A model generated the notes under the pieces. That model saw only the letters and a list, made by a program, of their open reading frames with translations, was not told the origin of the DNA and searched no databases. Source: Rhodobacter sp. (lineage in GTDB: Bacteria > Pseudomonadota > Alphaproteobacteria > Rhodobacterales > Rhodobacteraceae). Taken from it: a DNA stretch of 64,000 bases. A program made the translations under genes and the position numbers. The stretch is taken from contig JACKKG010000001.1 of NCBI GenBank assembly GCA_020637515.1, positions 620,001-684,000 of the forward strand. Reading direction: 5' to 3'. This document shows, in pieces, positions 33,571-41,362 of this stretch (position 1 is its first letter; the number at the start of each line of letters is the position of its first letter).

Positions 33571-34341
33571 TCATCTCCAGGTCTTTCGACGTTTCCAGCG
33601 TTGGGCGGTGCCGGACAGGCCCTGCCCGCCGCCGCCGCCCAGATAGGCCTCGCGCACGTCCTCTTTCTGGCTGAGGGCGGCGCAGGTATCGGCGGCGACG
33701 ATGCGCCCCAGTTCCATGATATACCCGTCATCGCCATGTTTCAGGGCGACGGCGGCGTTCTGTTCGACGACCAGCACGGCGGTGCCGGTCTCGTCGCGGA
33801 TGCGCTGGATGATGCCGAAGATCTCGTGCACCAGCATCGGCGACAGGCCCAGGCTGGGTTCGTCCAGCATCAGCAGTTTCGGCGCGGACATATAGGCGCG
33901 GCCGATTGCCACCATCTGCTGTTCGCCGCCCGACAACAAGCCGGCGTGCTGCGCATCGCGTTCCTTGAGCCGGGGAAACCATTGATGCACCCGCTCGATG
34001 TCGCGGGCCACGGCGTCGCGGTCCTTGCGGGCAAAGGCGCCCATCAAGAGGTTGTCTCGCACCGAAAGGAACGGATAGACCTGACGCCCCTCGGGCACCA
34101 GAACCAGCCCCTTGCGCGCCACCGCGTCAGCATCCAGGCCCTGAATTTCCTGTCCCTGGAACAGGGCCTTGCCCTTGAACGGGTCGATGACGCCCGCCAG
34201 CGTGTTCAAAAGCGTCGTCTTGCCCGCACCGTTCGCGCCCAGGACGGCGGTGATCCGCCCCTCGGCCACGGTCAGGTTGACGCCCTTCATGGCGGCGATG
34301 GGCCCATACCAGGTTTCCAGGTTCTGCACGTCCAGAAGCAT
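33571..34341 (-). CDS. HAAT ABC transporter ATP-binding protein LivF
   Basis: 256 aa from the ATG at 34341. Walker A GANGAGKTT at 35-43, LVPEGRQVYPFLSVRDNL (LivF-type Q-loop region), signature LLSGGEQQMVAIGRA and Walker B LLMLDEPSLGLSP. An extra C-terminal tail GGGGGQGLSGTAQRWKRRKTWR is unusual for the family. It energises uptake by the LivHM-like permease encoded just upstream. Confidence 0.9.
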   Translation of the reverse strand: MLLDVQNLETWYGPIAAMKGVNLTVAEGRITAVLGANGAGKTTLLNTLAGVIDPFKGKALFQGQEIQGLDADAVARKGLVLVPEGRQVYPFLSVRDNLLMGAFARKDRDAVARDIERVHQWFPRLKERDAQHAGLLSGGEQQMVAIGRAYMSAPKLLMLDEPSLGLSPMLVHEIFGIIQRIRDETGTAVLVVEQNAAVALKHGDDGYIMELGRIVAADTCAALSQKEDVREAYLGGGGGQGLSGTAQRWKRRKTWR

Positions 34342-34342
34342 C

Positions 34343-35110
34343 TCAGGTCCCCAGATAAGCGGCGATGACGTCGGGATGGGCCTGCACTTCGGCCGGCGAA
34401 CCCTCGGCCAGCAGACGGCCCTGCGCCATGCAGACCACGCGGTCGGCAACGGCACTGACCAGCGACATGTCGTGTTCGATCATCACCACGGTGATGCCCA
34501 GATCGCTGCGGATATCGTCGATCCAGAAGGCCAGGTCGCGCGTTTCCTCGGGGTTCAGACCCGAGGCCGGTTCATCCAGAAACAGCAGGTCGGGCCCCGA
34601 ACACAGGGCGCGACCCAGCTCGACCACCTTGCGCACGCCATACGGCAGGCCCGCGACGGTGGCATTGCGCCAGGCCGAGAGGTCGAGGAATTCGATCACC
34701 TCCTCGGCCTTGGCGCGGTGCGCTTCCTCGATCCGGGTCAGGCCGGGGGTGCGCAACACCTGTTGCCACCAGGTCCCGGCGCCAAAGCGGTGCCGGCCCA
34801 GCAACAGGTTGTCCAGCACGCTGGCGGCATCGAACAATTCGATGTTCTGGAACGTCCGCGCAATGCCCAGATGGGCGATGTGCGCGCGCGGGGCGCGGGC
34901 GATATCCTGCCCCTTGAACAGTATCCGGCCCTTGGTGGCGTCGAACACCCGCGTGACCAGGTTCAACATTGACGTCTTGCCCGCGCCGTTCGGCCCGATC
35001 ACGGCCAGAACCTCGCCGCTTTGAACGCGGATCGACAGGTCGGAAATCGCCCTGAGCCCGCCGAAATGCAGCGCCACGCGGTCCAGTTCCAGAAGGGGTG
35101 CGTCGCTCAT
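34343..35110 (-). CDS. HAAT ABC transporter ATP-binding protein LivG
   Basis: 255 aa. Walker A GPNGAGKTS near 38, the LivG marker GIARTFQNIELFDAASVLDNLLLGRH, AGLPYGVRKVVELGRALCSGP in place of a strict LSGGQ signature, Walker B LLFLDEPASGLNPEE and VVMIEHDMSLVSAVADRVV. The start overlaps the end of livM by 4 bp. The signature helix reads PYGVRKVVELGRAL, common in LivG proteins. Confidence 0.9.
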   Translation of the reverse strand: MSDAPLLELDRVALHFGGLRAISDLSIRVQSGEVLAVIGPNGAGKTSMLNLVTRVFDATKGRILFKGQDIARAPRAHIAHLGIARTFQNIELFDAASVLDNLLLGRHRFGAGTWWQQVLRTPGLTRIEEAHRAKAEEVIEFLDLSAWRNATVAGLPYGVRKVVELGRALCSGPDLLFLDEPASGLNPEETRDLAFWIDDIRSDLGITVVMIEHDMSLVSAVADRVVCMAQGRLLAEGSPAEVQAHPDVIAAYLGT

Positions 35111-36183
35111 CTGTTCCGCTCCGACTTCATGTAGGTTTTCTGCCGCCGGAACGTGTCACGGCGATAGAGGGGAAAGTTTTCCAGCAACGCGCGAATCTTC
35201 AGCCATCGCCCGTTCAGGCCCGTCGGCTCGAACAGAACGAAAAGGCCCAGCACCAGACCGGCGACAAAGATTTCCAGCCCGGTCTGCCGTTGCACGGCCG
35301 CCGGCAACAGGGATTTCAGGAAGGACACGGCGTTCGGCAGCAGCGAGATCAGGATCGCCCCCAGGATCGCCCCCCTGAGGCTGCCGATCCCGCCGATCAC
35401 CACCATCAGCACCATGTCCAGCGACAACAGCAGCGTGAAGGCATCGGGCGTCAGATAGCCGATGTGATGCGCCATCAGTGCCCCCGCCAGCCCGGTGATC
35501 CCGGCCGACAGGCCAAAGGCACCGATCTTGACGCGGTTCACCTCGATCCCCAGCGCATAGGCGGCGGCCTCGGAGTCGCGCACACCCGTAAAGGCCCGGC
35601 CGACCCCGGATCGCATCAGATTGGCCAGCGCCAGCAGCACCAGCACCACCGTCGCCAGGCAGACGTAATAGAACACCCGGGGCGAACCCAGCGAGAACCC
35701 CAGCAGGCGGGGCGTTTCCACCAGCATCCCGGTGAATCCGCCGGTCACGCTGCGCCACATGCCGATCACCTGTTCGATGACGATGCTGAAGGCCAGCGTC
35801 ACCATCGCCAGATACAGCCCCGAAACGCGGATCGCGGGTATCCCCACGACCAGCCCCACCGCCGCCGCGATCAGTCCGGCCAGCGGCATCGACACCAGGA
35901 ACGGCACGCCATGCGCCATCAGCCAGGCGTGGGCATAGGCGCCGATCGCAACGAAACTGGCGTGCCCCAGGCTGACCTGTCCGGTGAACCCCGACAGCGT
36001 CATCAGCCCCAGCGAGGCGACGCACAGGATCAGCACGTAGCCAAGCTCGCCCACCAGATAGGTCGAGGCAACCACCGGCACCGCCAGCAACGCCACCAGC
36101 AGAAGACCATACCACAGCCAGTCGCCGCGATGGCGGAACAGCGCGAACCCTTGGGCATACCGCGTGTGATAGTCAAAGCGCAT
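35107..36183 (-). CDS. HAAT ABC transporter permease LivM
   Basis: 358 aa, about 9-10 membrane segments. LivM hallmarks: VASLGLMTLSGFTGQVSLGHASFVAIGAYAHAW (about 55-87), GIPAIRVSGLYLAMVTLAFSIVIEQV, and the EAA-like SEAAAYALGIEVNRVKIGAFGLSAGITGLAGAL. It overlaps livG by 4 bp. Inner membrane; forms the permease with LivH. Confidence 0.9.
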   Translation of the reverse strand: MRFDYHTRYAQGFALFRHRGDWLWYGLLLVALLAVPVVASTYLVGELGYVLILCVASLGLMTLSGFTGQVSLGHASFVAIGAYAHAWLMAHGVPFLVSMPLAGLIAAAVGLVVGIPAIRVSGLYLAMVTLAFSIVIEQVIGMWRSVTGGFTGMLVETPRLLGFSLGSPRVFYYVCLATVVLVLLALANLMRSGVGRAFTGVRDSEAAAYALGIEVNRVKIGAFGLSAGITGLAGALMAHHIGYLTPDAFTLLLSLDMVLMVVIGGIGSLRGAILGAILISLLPNAVSFLKSLLPAAVQRQTGLEIFVAGLVLGLFVLFEPTGLNGRWLKIRALLENFPLYRRDTFRRQKTYMKSERNR

Positions 36184-36186
36184 CGG

Positions 36187-37071
36187 TTACACCCTCCGCC
36201 CGTGGGCTTCGCCCATGATCCCGCGCGGGCGCAGGATCAGCACCGCGATCAGCACCAGATAGGGTGCGATATCCTTGAACCCGTCGGGCAGATAGACACC
36301 CGCGTATTGTTCGATCAGGCCGATCAGAACACCGCCCAGCACCGCGCCCGGCAGGCTGCCGAACCCGCCCAGCACGATCGCGGCCAGGGCCTTCAGCGTG
36401 ATCAGCCACAGCGCCGTATCGACCAGCGACACCGGCGCCAGGAACATGCCGGCAATCGCCGCCGTGACGCCGCCCAGCGCCCAGACGAGCGAGTTGAGCC
36501 GCTTCACCTTGACCCCGTTCAGATACGCGGCCAACTGGTTCTGGCTGGCAGCCTGCATCGCCACCCCCAGCCGCGTGCGGCTGAAGAACAGCCACAGCAT
36601 CACCGCGATCAGCAGCGCCACCAGCATGATGACCAGCGACAGCTCGGTCACCGCGACGCCCGCGATCTCGGTCGTCTGGCCGCTCCAGGGGGTCTGGTAG
36701 CTGCGCGAATCGGGGCCGAACCCCATGCTGACCGCGCCCCGGATCATGAAGGCCAGCGCGATCGTCAGCATCACGCCCGAGAACTGCGGCTGTCCCGCGA
36801 TGCGCCGCACGATCACCGCGTCCAGCCCATAGGCCAGCGCGCCGATCCCCAGCGCCACCACCGGCAGCACCAGCCAGAAGGGCATCCCTGCCCGTTCGAT
36901 CAGCGCCCAGGCGACAAAGGCCGACAGCACCAAAAGGTCGCCATGGGCAAAATTCAGAACCTCGGTCGCCTTGTGGATCAGCACGATCCCCAGCGCGACC
37001 AGCGCATAGATCGCCCCCACGGCGATGCCGTTGACAGTGACCTGCGCGAACAGGTCCAGCGCGCCGTTCAT
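36187..37071 (-). CDS. HAAT ABC transporter permease LivH
   Basis: 294 aa, about 8 membrane segments. Family motifs: TVNGIAVGAIYALVALGIVLIHKATEVLNFAHGDLLVLSAFVAW at the N-terminus and VKVKRLNSLVWALGGVTAAIAGMFLAPV near 200. It begins 4 bp inside the end of the HxlR-type regulator gene, so it is translated from the catabolic operon message. Confidence 0.9.
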   Translation of the reverse strand: MNGALDLFAQVTVNGIAVGAIYALVALGIVLIHKATEVLNFAHGDLLVLSAFVAWALIERAGMPFWLVLPVVALGIGALAYGLDAVIVRRIAGQPQFSGVMLTIALAFMIRGAVSMGFGPDSRSYQTPWSGQTTEIAGVAVTELSLVIMLVALLIAVMLWLFFSRTRLGVAMQAASQNQLAAYLNGVKVKRLNSLVWALGGVTAAIAGMFLAPVSLVDTALWLITLKALAAIVLGGFGSLPGAVLGGVLIGLIEQYAGVYLPDGFKDIAPYLVLIAVLILRPRGIMGEAHGRRV

Positions 37072-38003
37072 GCCGGATCTCCCATTTCAAAACTGACGTC
37101 CCAGGCGCTCAGCCGTTCGTGGCAATGCCCGCAGGTGGCGCGCGGGACAAAGGCCTTGCCGCAGGTCCGGTGCCGGGGCCGGATCGAGCTGGGCTCGTGG
37201 AAAAGTTGTTCGCTGGCCCAGGTGGACAGCAGCACGATATAGGGAAACAGCCCGCGGCTGGCCGCGGTCAGCAGATAGACGCGGCGCCGACCGTCGTCGC
37301 GGTCGGGTTCGACCGTCAGCAGGCCGGCCTCGACCATCGCCACCAGGCGGCGGCTCAGCAAAGGCGGGCTGATCCTGAGAACATGCGCGATCTGGTCGAA
37401 ATGCCGACATCCCAGCACCGCCGCCGAGACGATCATCAGCGTCCAGCGATCCATCCTGAGCGCGAGATGCGACATCGCCCCGTCGCTGACCGTGACCTTG
37501 GGCGTGCGCATCCGTTCGGCCGGGTCATAGGGCAGGTGCGGGTTCGGTTTCAGCGACATGTCCAGATCGCGCAGCGAGACGACCTCGCCGCAGGCCTCGC
37601 AGGTCATCTGCGGCACAAAGGCGTGGCCGCAGGTCCGATGCACCAGCCGCCGGGGCAAGGCCAGGCGATCCTCGCCAAAACGGTGCTCCCAGTCCCAGGT
37701 CATGAGCGTGGCTTCATAGATCGCCATGCCCTTTTGCGTCAGATGATAGGCGAACCGTTCGGGGCGCTCCTGATACAGTCGCGGGCGCAGCATATCCATG
37801 TGCACCAGCGTCTTCAGCCGGTCGGACAGGGTGCGCCGCGGTATGCCCAGCCGGGTCTGGAAATCGTCGAACCGCTTGACCCCCATGAAGGCACCCATGA
37901 GGATCTGCATCGTCCAGCGATCCCCGATCATCTTCAGCGCATGGCTCAGCACCGAGGTGCTCAGCGCGTCGCGCAGCAGATCGAGGTCGGGCGCTACGCT
38001 CAT
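37068..38003 (-). CDS. Double HxlR winged-helix / zinc-ribbon transcriptional regulator
   Basis: 311 aa with an internal duplication. Repeat 1: HxlR winged helix (about 15-110, MIGDRWTMQILMGAFMGVKRFDDFQ...RRTLSDRLKTL), then a zinc-ribbon-like H122-x2-C125-x9-C135-x2-C138. Repeat 2: winged helix (about 178-265, MDRWTLMIVSAAVLGCRHFDQIA...SRRLVAMVEAGLL), then H278-x2-C281-x9-C291-x2-C294. HxlR proteins are normally about 110-150 aa single-domain dimers. Both ends overlap neighbours by 4 bp, so it is embedded in the operon it may control. A paralogue with the same layout is at 54981-55910. Confidence 0.8.
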   Translation of the reverse strand: MSVAPDLDLLRDALSTSVLSHALKMIGDRWTMQILMGAFMGVKRFDDFQTRLGIPRRTLSDRLKTLVHMDMLRPRLYQERPERFAYHLTQKGMAIYEATLMTWDWEHRFGEDRLALPRRLVHRTCGHAFVPQMTCEACGEVVSLRDLDMSLKPNPHLPYDPAERMRTPKVTVSDGAMSHLALRMDRWTLMIVSAAVLGCRHFDQIAHVLRISPPLLSRRLVAMVEAGLLTVEPDRDDGRRRVYLLTAASRGLFPYIVLLSTWASEQLFHEPSSIRPRHRTCGKAFVPRATCGHCHERLSAWDVSFEMGDPA

Positions 38004-39184
38004 GCGACGCGCTCGATGATGAGGGCCGAGGCCAAGCCCGCCGCACCGCAGGCTGCGATCAGCGCGCGCCGGCCGTCGCGACGGTCCAGTTCATCCAGCG
38101 CGGTGCCGATCAGTGCGCCGCCCGTGGATCCCATCGCATGGCCCAGCGCGATCGCCCCGCCGTTGACGTTCAGCCGATCCAGCCCGACGCCCATGTGCCG
38201 CGCGAAATGCAGCGCCAGCGCGGCAAAGCTTTCGTTCACTTCGAACAGGTCGATGTCGCCGACGCCCAGCCCCGCGCGCGCCAGCGCCGCGTTGGCGGCA
38301 TCGACGCTGCCGGTCAGCGCCAACACCCGGTCCACCGCCAGTTCCGCCACCGCGAGAATCCGTGCCCGGGGCCTGAGACCCGCGCGCCGCGCTGCCCCCT
38401 CGGTCGCGACCAGCACGGCCGAGGCCCCGTCCGCCATCGCCGGTGAATTGCCCGCGTGGTGCACATGCGCCACATGCGCCAGCCCGGTGTGGGCCATGAT
38501 CGCCGCGTCCATGCCGTATTTCTCGCCCATCTCGGCAAAGGCCGGGGACAGCGCCGACAGGCTTTCGACTGTGGTTCCGGCGCGCGGGGTTTCGTCCGCA
38601 GTCAACCCGCCCACCGGCACCAGCGAGGCAAAGCGCCCCTCGGCCCGCGCCGCGACCGCGCGCGCCTGGCTTTCGGCGGCAAAGGCGTCGCAATCGGCGC
38701 GGCTGAACCCTTCGGCTGTGGCGACGGCATCGGCGCTGATGCCGATGGCCACCAGCCCGGCGGCCTTCTGAAAGGCAAAGTCATGCGTCAGCGCGCCCTT
38801 GTCCGAGGCCATCGGCACGCGGGACATGCTCTCGACCCCGCCGCCGATGGCCAGACCGTCGGCCGCCTGCGCGCGCAGCGCGGCCAGACCGACCGCCGTG
38901 ATGCCACTGGCGCAATAGCGGTTCACCGTCAGCCCGGGCGCGCTGTCGGGATAGCCGGCGGCAATCAGCCCCAGCTTGCCGATGTTCGCGCCCTGCTCGG
39001 CGGTCTGGGTGACGCAGCCGAACACCGCGTCCGCCAACACCCGGTCGCCCAGCGCGTGCCGGTCAGCCAGCGCGCGCAGGGGCGCGGCCAGCAGGTCCAC
39101 CGGCTTCACCTCGTGAAGCGCGCCCTTGGCGTTGCCACGACCACGCGGTGTGCGCACCGCGTCGATGATGACCGCATATGTCAT
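38000..39184 (-). CDS. Thiolase (acetyl-CoA C-acyltransferase)
   Basis: 394 aa, a full thiolase with nucleophile C91 (NRYCASG), H349 (GGAIALGHAMGSTG) and acid/base C379 (AACGAAG), so all three catalytic residues are present. It should split a 3-oxoacyl-CoA or condense two acyl-CoAs. It overlaps the regulator start by 4 bp. In this cluster it probably performs the terminal thiolysis of the degraded carbon skeleton. Confidence 0.9.
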   Translation of the reverse strand: MTYAVIIDAVRTPRGRGNAKGALHEVKPVDLLAAPLRALADRHALGDRVLADAVFGCVTQTAEQGANIGKLGLIAAGYPDSAPGLTVNRYCASGITAVGLAALRAQAADGLAIGGGVESMSRVPMASDKGALTHDFAFQKAAGLVAIGISADAVATAEGFSRADCDAFAAESQARAVAARAEGRFASLVPVGGLTADETPRAGTTVESLSALSPAFAEMGEKYGMDAAIMAHTGLAHVAHVHHAGNSPAMADGASAVLVATEGAARRAGLRPRARILAVAELAVDRVLALTGSVDAANAALARAGLGVGDIDLFEVNESFAALALHFARHMGVGLDRLNVNGGAIALGHAMGSTGGALIGTALDELDRRDGRRALIAACGAAGLASALIIERVA

Positions 39185-39239
39185 CCGAACCTCCCTTGCC
39201 GCCGGTCGAGCCGGCGTCTTCTCCCGCGTGGAGGGCCTC

Positions 39240-40448
39240 TTACTGGGCCTCGACCACGAAACTGACGACGGTGCCGAAGCTGCCGCCGATATTCAGCGTC
39301 TGGATGCGGCTTGCGCCGTCGATCTGCATGTCACCGGCCCGCCCCAGCACCTGGCGCGCCGCGTCGTGCAACATGCGCGATCCGGTCGCCCCAACCGGGT
39401 GCCCGCAACCGATCAAGCCCCCCGACATGTTCACCGGGCAGCGGCCGCCGGGCTCGATGATCCCGTCCTCGACCGCCTGCCAGCTTTGCCCCGGCGCGGT
39501 CAGCCCCAGGTGGTCGATGGCGATGTATTCGGTGGTCGTGAAACAGTCGTGGGTCTCGACCCCGCTCATCGCCTCGATCCCGCTGACACCGGCGCGGCGC
39601 CAGGCGTCTTCGATCGTCTGGCGGACGTGCGGAAAGACGTAGTCGCCGCTATGCGCGAGCTTGTCCTTGAACCGCAGACCGGCGTTGTGATGCCCCCAGC
39701 CGGCGATCTTCGCCGCGCGCTTGCCGGTGCGACGCGACCAGTCGGCGGCAAAGGCGGCCGAGGCCAGCACCAGCGACGACGCGCCGTCGGTGATCTGCCC
39801 GCAATCCTGACGCCGCGTCCCCGGCTCGATGATCGGATTGGCGTTGTCGTCATCGGTAAAGGACAGCGCGTTGAACGCCCAGCCGCGCGTTTGCGCCAGC
39901 GGGTTGCGCTTTGCGTTGCCATAGTTGATCTCGGCGATGCGGTTCAGATAGCGACGGTCCAGCCCATAGCGGCGGTCGTATTCCTGCGCGGCCAGGCCAA
40001 AGACGGCGGGCCACAGGAACTTGCACTCGATCCCCTCGTGACCCTGCCAGCCTGCGGCGTTCTGGTTGACGCTGGCGATGTCGCCGCGCGTGTTCTTGAA
40101 CTCCTCGGCGCCGACGACCAGCACGCAATCATAGCGGCCGGCCTCGATCTCGGCCATCGCCGTCAGCACCGCCAGCGAGGCCGAGGCACAGGCCCCCTCG
40201 TGGCGCATCGCGGGCACGCCCCACAGCTCGGGCACCACCTGCGCGACCATCGCGCCCAGATGCGCCTGTTCGCGCTGCATCTCGCCAAAGGCGTTGCCGA
40301 CATGAATCGACCCGACCTGCGAGGCATCGACCTGCGCATCCTCGAGCGCATCCAGAACCGAGGCGCGGATCATGTCGGAAATGTCCAGCCCCTCGCGCGA
40401 CCAGGCGCGGGCAAAGTCGGTTTGCGAGGATCCGAGGATATAGGTCAT
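39240..40448 (-). CDS. SCP2/SCPx-type thiolase
   Basis: 402 aa. The nucleophile is C87 in MRHEGACASASLA, and the His motif is GGLIGCGHPVGATGSRML. The overall pattern (MTYILGSSQTDFARAW, IDHLGLTAPGQSW) is that of the SCPx/sterol-carrier thiolases, which act on branched or ring-bearing 3-oxoacyl-CoAs. It has a 55-bp gap to the other thiolase and a 4-bp overlap with the preceding flavoprotein gene. SCPx-type members are common in steroid, terpenoid and phenylpropanoid catabolism. Confidence 0.85.
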   Translation of the reverse strand: MTYILGSSQTDFARAWSREGLDISDMIRASVLDALEDAQVDASQVGSIHVGNAFGEMQREQAHLGAMVAQVVPELWGVPAMRHEGACASASLAVLTAMAEIEAGRYDCVLVVGAEEFKNTRGDIASVNQNAAGWQGHEGIECKFLWPAVFGLAAQEYDRRYGLDRRYLNRIAEINYGNAKRNPLAQTRGWAFNALSFTDDDNANPIIEPGTRRQDCGQITDGASSLVLASAAFAADWSRRTGKRAAKIAGWGHHNAGLRFKDKLAHSGDYVFPHVRQTIEDAWRRAGVSGIEAMSGVETHDCFTTTEYIAIDHLGLTAPGQSWQAVEDGIIEPGGRCPVNMSGGLIGCGHPVGATGSRMLHDAARQVLGRAGDMQIDGASRIQTLNIGGSFGTVVSFVVEAQ

Positions 40449-41362
40449 GCGGTGCCTTTCTGGAAACGGGCGGTTGCGGCGGCGAATTCGCCAGCCAGGC
40501 GGTCCACGATGGATGCGGCGGGCTCGGTCCCGGTGACCGCGCCGACGCCCTGGCCCGCCGACCAGACGTCGGCCCAGCGTTTGCCCTTCAGGCTCTGGCT
40601 GCTGTCATAGGCGCGGTCGGGCGCGTCAGGCATCGCGTCGGGGTCGAATCCGTTGGCCTTGAGCGAGGGTTTCAGCCAGCTTGCGGGCGTGCCGGTGATC
40701 CCGGCGCTGATGAGCAGGTCCTCGATTTGCGCGGCCGCCAGCATGTCCTTGTAGTCCTGCGAGGCCAGACTTTCGGCCGCGGCGATGAAGGACGTGCCCA
40801 TATAGACATAGTCCGCACCCGCGGCGATGGCGCCGGCGATGCCCCAGCCGTCGCTGATGCCCCCGCCGACGATGAGCGGCCCCTTGTGGAACTGGCGCAC
40901 CGCGCTGACAAAGGCAAAGGGCGACAGCGTGCCGGTATGCCCGCCCGCCCCCGCGCAGATGCAGGCCAGACCGTCGGCGCCGGCCTCGATCGCCTTGCGC
41001 GCCAGCTTGGGCGAGGTGACGTCCGCGATCACCGTGCCGCCATAGGCGTGCACGGTCTCGATCGCGGGCTTGGGCGAGCCCAGCGCCGTCACCACGAAGG
41101 GCGGCTTGTGTTTCGCCACCAGCGCCAGGTCCTGCGGCAGGCGGGCGTTGGTGGAATGCGTCACCAGGTTGGCGCACCAGGGCGCATCGCCCACAGCCGC
41201 GGTGATGCGGGTCATCCAGTCGTCCAGTTGTTCGACGGTGCGGCAATTGGGCGTCGGAAACGCACCGACGATCCCGGCCTTGCAGGCGGCAATCACCAGA
41301 TCGGGCCCCGAGACCAGGAACATCGGCGCGGCAAAGACAGGCAGGCGGAGGGCGTCAGTCAT
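40445..41362 (-). CDS. Nitronate monooxygenase-like FMN protein (copy 1)
   Basis: 305 aa from the ATG at 41362, GAGGT upstream. 2-nitropropane-dioxygenase/NMO-like TIM barrel: RLPVFAAPMFLVSGPDLVIAACKAGIVGAFPTPN, CICAGAGGHTGTLSPFAFV (FMN-phosphate loop, about 140-158) and IVGGGISDGWGIAGAIAAGADYVYMGTSFIAA. Many members of this group are not true nitronate oxidases, and enzymes with enoyl-reductase or other flavin roles occur. A close paralogue is at 51521-52453. It overlaps the PaaN-like gene by 8 bp. Confidence 0.8.
   Translation of the reverse strand: MTDALRLPVFAAPMFLVSGPDLVIAACKAGIVGAFPTPNCRTVEQLDDWMTRITAAVGDAPWCANLVTHSTNARLPQDLALVAKHKPPFVVTALGSPKPAIETVHAYGGTVIADVTSPKLARKAIEAGADGLACICAGAGGHTGTLSPFAFVSAVRQFHKGPLIVGGGISDGWGIAGAIAAGADYVYMGTSFIAAAESLASQDYKDMLAAAQIEDLLISAGITGTPASWLKPSLKANGFDPDAMPDAPDRAYDSSQSLKGKRWADVWSAGQGVGAVTGTEPAASIVDRLAGEFAAATARFQKGTA

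Noticed and set aside
35098..37242. A 714-codon plus-strand frame opposite livGMH
   Set aside because: His/Arg/Gln-rich mirror of hydrophobic permease codons; no motif.
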